From contig CM057156.1 of assembly GCA_029962745.1 (NCBI GenBank), forward strand, positions 1,712,559-1,776,558: a DNA stretch of 64,000 bases, written 5' to 3'. This document shows positions 41,201 through 53,200 of this stretch, piece by piece (positions within the stretch are counted from its first letter, which is position 1; each line of letters opens with the position of its first letter). The stretch is from Echinometra lucunter. Taxonomy: Eukaryota > Echinodermata > Echinoidea > Camarodonta > Echinometridae. The notes under the pieces are model-generated. The model had not been told where the DNA came from. It made no database searches and saw nothing but the letters and a program-made list of their open reading frames with translations. Both the position numbers and the translations under genes were made by a program.

Positions 41201-44200
41201 TTCATAAAACTTGTTACCAATAACAAGTTGCAATAACTGTTATAAGCTACTGAAATCCTTGTATCTTGATTGGCTGAGAGCAAATTTGTCATAGAAGGGT
41301 GGCAGTTGTTACCGATAACAAGTTTAATGAAATGGGGCCCAGGTTCTTGAATCACTGGAGGAGCATTGGCATCGAAGGTCACCACACTTGTAACTTTATG
41401 AAGCTTAAATTCTATACAAAAACATCCATAATATGTGTTTTCTAAACGTCTTTCAGTTATTTCCCTGTTTTGTTTTTTAATCATTCCTTCTAGTATATCT
41501 ACCAGTCAGATTGTTCCTCTTACCTTCTCCTCTGCAGGAGCTGGTTCAGGTTCTTGTATGACTGGAGGAGCATTGGCATCAAAGGTCACTACACCAGTAG
41601 CATTGTGAAGCTTCTCAACAAATTCTATACAAAAACAACAACAAAAAAAAAACCCAAAAAGATATTACAGATAAGAGATAGAATCCTACACAGACCAGGG
41701 TGTTTAATATCAACCATGTTACTGAATGACACGAGGAGTATTGGCATCAAAGGTCACTACACCAGGAGCATTGTGAAGCTTCTCAACCAATTCTATACAA
41801 CAACAACAACAACAACAACAAAGAGATAACAGATAAACTAGAGGAAAGAAATCTAACCCTCAAAAGACAGAGGTGTTCAATATCATTCAGGTTTTTGTAT
41901 GACTGGAGCTGTGGTTGGCATCAAAAGTGAGTAAACCTGTAGCATTATGAAGCTTCTCAACAAATTCTTAACAACAGAAACAGAGATAACACATAAACTA
42001 GAGGAAACAGATACACAGGCAGCAGTGTCCAATATTATCCAGTTTCTTGCAGGAGTACTGGAATCAAAGGTCAGTAANNNNNNNNNNNNNNNNNNNNNNN
42101 NNNNNNNNNNNNNNNNNNNNNNNNNNNNNNNNNNNNNNNNNNNNNNNNNNNNNNNNNNNNNNNNNNNNNNNNNNNNNNNNNNNNNNNNNNNNNNNNNNNN
42201 NNNNNNNNNNNNNNNNNNNNNNNNNNNNNNNNNNNNNNNNNNNNNNNNNNNNNNNNNNNNNNNNNNNNNNNNNNNNNNNNNNNNNNNNNNNNNNNNNNNN
42301 NNNNNNNNNNNNNNNNNNNNNNNNNNNNNNNNNNNNNNNNNNNNNNNNNNNNNNNNNNNNNNNNNNNNNNNNNNNNNNNNNNNNNNNNNNNNNNNNNNNN
42401 NNNNNNNNNNNNNNNNNNNNNNNNNNNNNNNNNNNNNNNNNNNNNNNNNNNNNNNNNNNNNNNNNNNNNNNNNNNNNNNNNNNNNNNNNNNNNNNNNNNN
42501 NNNNNNNNNNNNNNNNNNNNNNNNNNNNNNNNNNNNNNNNNNNNNNNNNNNNNNNNNNNNNNNNNNNNNNNNNNNNNGAGATGTGAAAGATAACAGAGAA
42601 AAGAGATTTAACTCTACATAAGGATTTTGTAAGACTAGTGAAGCAGAGGCATCGAACATCACTACACAACATTTTTAGAAATGAACTTTGAAGAACCTAA
42701 ACTGGCATACAGCACACTCATTCTTTCTTTCATTTTCTCACAATGACTTGAAATACATTATCTTCTATGGTAGCAATTTTCATGATGCAAGTGATATACC
42801 AATATCTGTTTCAGGAAGCAATCAAGATTAAAGTACTGTATCAAATGTTCAAGGGTAAAATTGGCCGTCTAAAGCACAAACATGGGTTAAGTACGATTTC
42901 AGATTACTTTAAATTGTTTTCAAACATAACTATAAAAAAAGATATTCTGCAACATCCTGGGCCCCGTTGCATAAAACTTACCACTGATGGTAACTTTACC
43001 ATCAATGGTAACTTCCATGGAAACCTTGAATTTGATTGGCTGTTGAGCAATGTTAACATGGTAGTTACCATTGATGGCAGAGTTACCATTAATCGTAAGT
43101 TTTATGCAACGGGGCCCTGATATAGCAACAAGGCCATAGCTTACCATGAGGAATCATCTTATCTTTCTGTAGCATGGCCATCATGTTGTTATTTTGCTTC
43201 AAACTCAGAGCTTCTACTTTCGCAAGGAAGGCTTCAGCCTCAGCCCTCTCCTTTGCAGCCTTCTCCTTGAGCCGTCTAAACAGGCGTCGGGCAAGGAATC
43301 CGCGTACCACTGAAAATAGAACAGGGGTTGTTTCACAAAGAGTTAAGTTGGACTTAAAGTCGCACTTAAATGCCTAGTTGAATGCTGTATATTACGCATC
43401 ACTGCAGAGGTCAGATCATGCTCAGGGGATGTGTGCTATTGAGAAGTCTATCAATATGAGATTGCGCATAAAATACCGGATGTGCATTTGTGATTACGCA
43501 TAACTCTTTGTGAAACACCCCTAGATATATGACCCCTTCAAAGCAGGACTTACATGCATTTAAATTTTTCCTTAAATATGGCTGGTGCTTAAGCATCACT
43601 TCACATATACATGTACATTGTAGTAGGCATGCAAACTCTTTTAAAAACAGGATGCAAAAACATGCCGAACAGAAGTCTTGTCACAAATGCCGACTCGACT
43701 GCTGCACAATATACATAAATAGCTCTTTCAAGCAGGAGTTTCAATGTCTGATTTCTCTTCCTGGTGCAGGGAAAGACAACTTCAGATTTGGTTCGGAAGG
43801 AGGTGTGCCGCTGAAACTCCAAACCCGTACCAATTTTTAAGGTCATTTTGGCAGAAAAGGGTCAACATTATTAGGGAACTTTGCATCTCGGGTGTGTACT
43901 TTAGTGACAGTATGGGCGAGAATATTCTGAACAACAAAGTTACCCATATATTCAAAAAAGTGAGGAGCAACGTTTAGGGATTTTCTGACACAAAACCATA
44001 CCCCATGTTTAGGGATTTCTTGGGTTATTTTTTCCCTATGATGTACTGCTGATTGAGATGCAACTTAACACTATTCTCAATTCACTGAATAATATGCCTG
44101 GGTTTAACTCAGGCTAGGGTCCATGGGAAGTGAGATCATATCAAGCAGCAGGTGGATATTAACCCATTCGTGACAGGAATTATTTAAAGCCTAATTAAAT

Positions 44201-47200
44201 CAGCTTTTTGTTCTTCAAATTGGCAACACCAACATTCTTATTTTATCTACATTTTTCTTATAAAATGTCATATATCAGAAATGAATATAAATTGACAGAA
44301 ATTATGATGAGAAGTCAAAAAGTTGCCAATTTGCAGGGGAAAACGGTGATTTTTATACCTTCCATCACATTGCCAATTTAAGGATTTTAATGCTTATTTA
44401 CCTTTTAAAAATTTTCAGCATCAAACAACGAATATCGACACAACCAAAATGGGCACAGTTTGTGTAGAATTTTTTGCTCTTTCTGCTCATGTATTTGGTA
44501 TGATTTTTAGGGCTTTGCATCAAAAGATATTAGGCCAATCCACAAAATGTGGACCTCTGTCATGAATGGGTTAATAGGGCTTACATCTAGTAAGATGAAT
44601 AGCAGATTCTCCCATCTTCCTCATCTTCTCCTCTAGCTGATCCTGGTGGTAGTATTTCAAGAACAACTTGGTCTTCCTGTATGATAGTAACATGATAATA
44701 TCATCGTGAAAATGATAATATTTTCTTGATTTCAATCACTATCACACACACAAAAAAGCTGGTGTAATCAAAATTTGGTAAATATCATTAAAGGGGATAG
44801 AATTGGGCATATCCCCAATCACCCGAAGTCTGAAGCAATTGTAATTACGTCATCCTTGACAGAAGTGACACTCTCCTAAGTGAAGTATAATGAACTTTTA
44901 AACCCGTTGGCTACTGAAACTGTGTAGCCCCGTATAAAGTCTATGGGAAAGAGAGAATTTAGTATTCAACGGGTTAAAAGCTTAAGAATGGTCCACATAT
45001 ATGATGCAGTGCCATTACTGTCCACAATGTAGAGCATAGTAAAAATATTCTTTGAATCAACACCCAAAAATGAGCAAAAGAAGATGTGCAGGATCATTTA
45101 CGATACTTAGTTACACTTAACTATCGTAAATAATAGAAACTGAGTATATTTACAATGTAAAAGAAAACGAAAAATAAATGACTCTGGGGTAAGAGAAGTT
45201 CAAGTTCAATTCATTCAGTTCCAATAAATACACATATCATTCTTTTACAATCTGAAAAACAGAAATACAGACCAAATGCAGATAATTCGAAATGGAATCA
45301 AGGGTACCATAAAAGACCACGGCCCTGCTGCATAAAGCTTACCATTGTTGGTAATTCTGCAATCGATGGTAACTTCCATGGAAACTTTGAACTTGATTGG
45401 CTGTTGAGCAATGCTACCATGGTAGTTACCACTGATGACAGAGTTACCATTAATGGTAAGTTTTATGCAACGGGGCCCAGATTTCAAGACAGTCCCGTTA
45501 TAGTAAAACAGAAAGGGCTCAAATGCAAGAGAAAAAAGGAATACATGATGAAACATTTAATATATGAATATGTAAAAAAAAAATAATAAACATTCAGAAT
45601 ATGTGAAAAGACATGGAATGATTTTGTTCATAAGATTTTTTGAAGGGGAAAAAGAAGATTTTGAACTCACCCAACTTTCCAGTCTTTGAGTCCAATGGTT
45701 TCTAAGATCTTGACACATCCCCTCTGATCAGTAGCCAGCTTAGGACTCAATGCAAGAACCTTGTACCTGTACAACAACAATTGTTACAATGCATCACCTA
45801 CATATCACACTGAAATCAGGATATCACTCTTCTTCAATCTTTATGACGACACTGCATTTTAATATAATCACAATAATAAATAATAATAGCAATATTCATA
45901 TAGCGTCAATATTTGTCAGGTACAACACTTATGGCACTCTACATATCATATATCATATAATGAGTATCTCAAACTTACAGCAATTAAATCTGTGTCTTTA
46001 CCTTTGTATGTCCTCATATCTTTCTGTCTGTCTGAATTCTATTCTGTTTTATCCTGTCTCTTCATTTCTAACCATCTAGCTTTCTATCCTTCTATACCAC
46101 ACTTGACAGAATGAGTATTCAAAAGGGCTTATAGCTTTGCCAAACATGCTAAATACTACCCTCTTTATCTTCCTTAGGCTTAAGTCAAGTTGCCTGCCAT
46201 TTCAAGATGTCCATCTTACGGTCCTTTTGTCTTACCTCTTGACAAAGTCAGCAAACTGTGGTCTGATAGCGTAGCCTAGACGTCTTATCTTGGTTGTCTC
46301 AAGCATACCGGTGTATCTCAGCTTTGAAAGTCAAAACAGAACAAAGGATGGATTAGCTTTGTTGTTACATATCACAACAATAATAATATGTTACATTTAT
46401 ATAATGCATTAGGTGACTACTTCAATGCTTTTACCATGTTACTATCATTACCCCAATCAATGGATTTCTAGCCCGCACGCAAAAGAGCACCATCTCCACT
46501 CCTTAGGCAGCATTACTACCATTTTGCACCATTCACATGCATACATGGAGGGCAATGGCAAAGGCAGTCACATTGACTTTCAGCAATCCTAACAGGTAAC
46601 CATTTGCTTTGAGTGGAGAGTGGCAAATGCAGATTCATATCCTGCCAAAGAACATTAGCGCCATGGTGAGACTCAAACTTAGGCCATGAGATCCACAGTT
46701 GGGTGATGTATTCCAGGGTTCTCACTAGAAAAAATCCATCCACACACGGTTCCCCCTCTGCACAAAGCGTGGAAGTTTCGGAAGTTTTACGGAATAACAC
46801 CTAAAGTTAGATGTGGCGGCAGTATATGCTATAGCAAAAGGATGGAAAGATATTTCTTGGTATGCAGGAGTTGTCTACTAATGGCGTTATAGTAAAAATA
46901 CATTGCCAAAAAGCAAAACAATCTGTGGCATTTATCATTATTGTTAGGAATATATACTCCAATATTTTTTTACCCTTGTTGCCACGCATTGTGCAGCAAT
47001 TTCACACATGGTTCTTCCTTGTCTGAAATCCTTTACGCATGGTATTGGAACCATGGGTGTTATGTACTGGCGAGAACCATGATGTATTCACTAGACTACA
47101 ACACTTTTACATAATCATGACAATGCAATCATTTCTTTGATCTCAAATTCAGCTTTACATTTCTAATAAAGTGCACAGAAGTGAAGTCAAAGCTGGATCC

Positions 47201-50200
47201 CTCCATGAAAGAATGACCAACATTAAAGCATTCAAACCAGTAGGTTCACGGAGAGCAAACGTTTGCATAATGTGCTACCTCGCCACTTTGGTAGAAGAAT
47301 TTAATAATACATTAATGAAAGAATCAGCTAGGGTAGGAAATATCAAAATCTTTTTAAACACTTCTTGGTTCAGAAATGTAAAGACAAAGCTTTGGTTTTA
47401 TAAGTATCAGTTCCACAACCCTCTTCATGTAACTCTGAAGTACACACAGACCCATGGGAATGGGTCAACGACCCCAACTGGAAAAGGCTGTGCAGTCCGC
47501 CTATCCACGACAAACACAATTCCCAGGTATGTGATGCCATCGAGAAGAAGCACACCCTTGTTCTACGGAAGCAGTGCACCAACCTGCCAACTCTGCCAGA
47601 CTGTTCCAGGCTGTCCTGCCCTCACACCTCCATAGTGCTTCAAGACTTCACTCTCAGCTTGTGACAGGCACCTATCCAACACAGCACCAGTTGAACACCA
47701 TAGGCAAGTCCCCCCACCTCCACCTGTAGACTCTGCACAGTGGAGGATGAAAACTCCACCCACTTTGTTGCATTCTCCCAGCCCTCCAAACCCATCGTGC
47801 TGCACTCATTCAGCACATCCTGGTGCTCAGACCCCCTGATAATGTCATCCAGGCATTCACCACATGTGACACCCCCCACCCTTGCCACTAGCATTTTGTT
47901 ACCCTTTCTATCTACCGGTATACCCACCCCACTCTCTACCAGCATAACATACCACTGCCTCTGTTACATTAAAAAAATTCACCACATACGACTAGATCAA
48001 CTCCTACAAATGGACAACCAGCCCGCTGATCCTCAAATCCCGGGGGAATAAATGCAGTATGGTGTAAAGGCACCCTTTTTTTCAGATAAAACCATTCTCA
48101 TAAGAGTAAGAATATACATGTACCTTTAATGTACCTTCACTAGGCCTACACTTACCTGAGCAGTGACGTATTTCTCATCAAAGTTCCTTGCTGACTTGGA
48201 AGTGTTTGGTTTGACGCATCTCACAAAGTGAGGGTTGGACATGTTGAGAAGTTCCATCAAGATAGCAAGTGATGTCTGTAAGACAACAAGGGAAGGATGA
48301 AAGGTAAGTCAACCTTGCTTTGACAAAATTAGCTCTGGCATGAATAGTGTGAAGAGTGTGCTTCAGGGCTGAAGCTGCAACTGGTTTTAAGGTAAGATTT
48401 AGTAATTATGGTTTATAGCCACTTGGTCTAATACCAACTGGTCTAATTCCCAGATGGTCTAACACCACCATGGTTAAACCCATTTGGTCTTCTATCAATG
48501 TGGTCTAATTGCCGTTTGGTCCACTCATCAATTGCACGTAAGAACGTGCTTACCGAAACATCGAGAGTACATCTAAGTAGGTCCTTTTCAGGACCACACT
48601 CATTTCCAAGAATGAATACATGGTGTACCATAAGGTCTTCTATTAATTGCCTTACATTCTACCACTATGGAAACTTTCAAAGGATTACTAAGTGATAAAC
48701 GTACCTTGAACTGAGCTCCTACAGTGATCTTCTTGACGGTCCCTTTGGGGGCTCCTCTCTGCGATACATTAAAAAAATGAATTATAGTCCAGGGTCGGTA
48801 TTCAATTCAATACTCAAGTCAGAAATATGAGTATTTGTCTTAGTTTTTTACTTAGACAAAATACTTAGCAAAATTTGGTATTCAATTCAGTATTTTGGCA
48901 AAGTATTTTACTCCGAATCTAAGACACCTACCTAGGAGACTTAAGCCAATTATTTTGGAGGCCTTGACTGGCAGGCATAGGTTTCTATTTGCAGTCATCA
49001 TGAGCTGCACAGAATTATGTCATAGCGTATTCGAGCGCATTTGATGCGACATGTTGATTGCGCATTCATTACGAAAATTTGTGTTTAAAAACAGATCTCC
49101 TCTGACACCCCAATTTCAAATTCCAAGCTTCTCTCACTGCCCCCCCCCCCATCCCGATATCAGCAGGAATGGTAATCCTTAAGTAAACAACCACACACTC
49201 TCCCAGATAATCCACCTTCCCCCCAAGGAGAAGTGACCTTCATACGGCCAGGCAGAGGGAGAGAGAGAGGGAGAGAGAGAGAGAGGTATTATAAACATGT
49301 GAGTGCGGAACTGTTTTCTTTCACAATGCAGTGAGGGTGCATTTGTATCCGTGATGGTTTCATGCCTGAATTTTTTTGCCATTAGACTAAAACAATTTCA
49401 ATATATAGATTTGACTGTAAGTGTAATATTGAAATTTCGAAATCATTTCTCTCTCTGTCTTATTATTCCATCTATATATTTAATTATTTGTATTGTGTTT
49501 TACTCTTCTTTTTTGATAGGTGAAACAGTGAATTGCATTATAAGTTTGATGTCACAAAAATCTTGAATAAGAATAACATTTACATGTTGGAGATAGTGAA
49601 GGACTTTGTAATGAGTTTCTACTGCATTTCATATTTCTAATTTCATCGAATATAACAGAGTTACGATTTCTTGTTAAACAAATGAAAATAACACAATTAT
49701 CATTTTGTTGTTGTTGATATAACAATTCTTTAACCTAGTATAGGCCGATCAAAATAAGGAGCAAACTAATTTCATATCCCATCTTTTTCTTTTCTATTTG
49801 TTTTTTTTTTAATCATATTTAATTTTTCATGCATGTAACCCTTTTCTTGATAAAAAAGAAGCAATCATGATCTTAAACACTTCTCAAGCATCAGAAAATT
49901 TGAATATTTGTGTATGTTTGTATAACAAATACAAAATAAATAGTGGAGCTGTGACATGCACGAGACTAAATGTATGACAAGAGGCAAGAACCGTTTTGTC
50001 AATAAATAAAGTGAAATTCATACATTTGTTATTTTCATTTGATATTGATTAAATGTCTAGTGTTGTGTTTTTTGAATTTTATTCTTCTATTCCAAACATC
50101 TCAAATTCAAACTGGTGTCTACCTTCTTCCATTCCCCTGCCTCCCTCTTCCAAGTTCGTCCACCGCCTGTACTTTGTCGCCTATCCCTATCATGATGATT

Positions 50201-53200
50201 TCTGCCATCCTATTAAACTTTAGCAGCACATACTGGTTCCAACCTCAAAATTGTGAAAAAAGAAAAAACAACAGCTTCTGTCCTTGCGCTGTTGATGAAT
50301 GCACGTGTTGTTGAAACTGAACGTCGCACTGCCGATTATTACTCCGCGGAGGAAAAAAAATACTTTGATTGGGGAATATTTAAAAGGCAAAAGTAGTGAT
50401 ATTTCAAGGAAGAAATTGAATTTTAGATTCCGGTCCTAGTTGAAGAAAACAAGTTTAGACAATTTTAAGCAAAAAATAATGGATGATTAAAATGGAAAAA
50501 CGTAATATCTATACACAATGTAATACGGTTTAGCAGTTCCCAAGTATCCGCTGAGAGCGATCGAGCACGCTAGCTACTTAGGCGATAGGCGAGCGAGCTC
50601 GGCTTATGCGGCGGCGCTTGGTTATTATGCAAGCTCAAAACTTGTCTGGGAGATTTTTTTTTACTTACTGTTATTTCGGCAATTGTGGGTCATTTTGCAT
50701 CGTTCAAAATTTTATTTCGATCTTCATCAAATTTTTGAATCGTTTTTCGACATGCTAATGTCCTAAAACAAATATAATACAAAGTCATTATTTCAAGATT
50801 ACTTTCAGCCAGGAAGCTCTTGATAGTTTGTTTATCCTATTACGTAAGGAGGACAGCTGCAATCTCACTCCACGCTGTTCATCGGCCTGTTGCGGTTTCC
50901 AGCGCGGTGTTTGTTCGGCTCTTATCAGCAGCTGCAGTCGACCCCACCCCAGTTTAAACGAGAAAAACTCAACTTTCCCCAAAAACTGAAAATGGGGTGT
51001 CGATACCCCACTTGAGTTCCCATTGACTTACACGCAAGGCCTTATCAGCAGTCAAATGAACCCCACCCCAGTTTAAACGAGAGAATTGAAGCTCTCCCAA
51101 AATCTGAAATTGGGGTTTCAGATTCCCCACCTGACCTCCCATTGACATAACACGCAGGGCAATGGGGTTCCTGTGTTATAAGCTGGTGGGGTATTTTTTA
51201 AACACAGGATTCACGTAATGTTGAAAATATCACGTCACAATGCATATCAGAAAGGATTTTGGCTTAAAGTTGGCTTACTAAAGTAAAATTCAAAGTATTG
51301 AATTGAATATGATTTGAGCAAATTTCTTAGCCAAGTAAAACACTTAGTAAAAGTTTTACTTAATCCAAGTATTGAATTAAATACTGGCCCAGGATATCAT
51401 GAAATTTAAGAACGAAGTTTGAATGAAATCTAACCAACTGACAACTAGAACTGGACTTTCTTTGTATGAAGTACATGGGAATAAAAGAAATCAGTAGTCA
51501 ACAGGAATAAGGTATTCAGTGAGACTGTCCTCAAGCTCAGGAATGATTGCATAAAACGAAAATCTTGCAAAAACTCAAATTACATTATTGTATAATCACC
51601 AACAGCAAATGCTGTTCACAATGATTTGGAAGAGCAGGAGGGTATTTATTTTTCTTTTCTACATGTATGTATTGGTTCAGGATATTCAGAATACTTTCAG
51701 GACATATCTGTCAAATGTAATAATGGACAACAAGTCCCTAAAAGACCCTCGTTGGGAATCGGTTCAGACTTGAAGGAAGAACAAAGACTCTCCATGTTAT
51801 ATAAGATGAAAAATGGACTAGTAAAAATTCAACTAAACAAATTCATTCAGCAAAATACAAGAAACACAAGGAGGAATGATCAGAAGTTCCTTCTGATCCG
51901 TCACAAGGTCAAGGTTATCCAGGAATCTTTCTTTGTAGCCACTGTGAGGGACTGGAACAACCTTCCTTCTTTGATTGTCTCTAGCCCATCCCTGGAAACA
52001 TATAAGTCTAAACTAAAACAATACAAACAAGTCATTCCACATGCAGTATGCTTCTCATAGCATCAAGTTAGCGCGGATGTTTCCGGAGAGGACATTTTCC
52101 TGACCCAACCATACAGATACAGAAGTATGCTGAATTTTCCTACCTTTTTGAGAGATTTCCTAGATCGTTTCTTGCTCAGTCTATTCTGGAGCGCTAAGGT
52201 TCCAGTCCTGGTGATTGTACCTATGAAATATAATAATCAAATAATAACCAATTATGCCACCAATGTTGGAATCGTATAAACAAATTCAATGCTTATCAAA
52301 AGAAGATGAAGAATACTAAAACATAATGCAGAACCTAAATCTTCATGGGAATAATTGGAAATTAGTCTTATTATGACCAAAGAAAAAGAATGGGGTGTGG
52401 AATAGCACTGATAACTGGTTTTCACATGAGTATAGCTATCATTAGCACAAATTTTCATGAATTTCAATTTCCCATTTTTAACTGGTAACAGATCCAACAT
52501 TCAACTATGAACAGCACCATCTATAGGTTCAAGTATGCCAACAATCATTCAACCGGGATTCAGTCATGCCTTCACTGTGGTTATCATGATTGCAAAGCTT
52601 GTTAAAAACAATATTTACCTTAGGATTGATTATCTTGTTACAGTTCAATGATGGATATCATGTAAATATTATTATAAGCAAGGACAATACTCAAGAACAA
52701 AACAAGGCCACAGAATACTGTTAGTGGTATTAAAACCACTAACAAAATTGCTGCAATGAAGGTGCAAATAAGTAAATAAATCAAACCAAGTTGTTTCAAA
52801 GAGTTAACACAGAAATGCATCACTGCATATCTGAACAAAAACAAAAACAAAACAAAACTCGAACCTCGAAATATGCGTGCAGAAGGTCATTGCTGCTGTT
52901 CTGCAACATGGTCGTAACTCCGGGTGGAAGAGTGTCCCTGTTCTTGTCTAAGAAGCCTGTCGCATCGTAGGATACCTATATGGCCATTAAAATAAACAGC
53001 AAATGGTCAAAATGCAATGCTAAAAAAAGAAGATGATTTTGATTGTATGCCTGTGTTTTATTCCATATTCCTGAAAACTTTTTGTTACCGAGGGTATTGA
53101 AAAAATCATATGAACATCTTGAATATCTAATTGCCCTATCCACATTACACTAAATTTAATTCAATAGAATGTTCACAAGTAAACTGCTTTGTAAACATAT

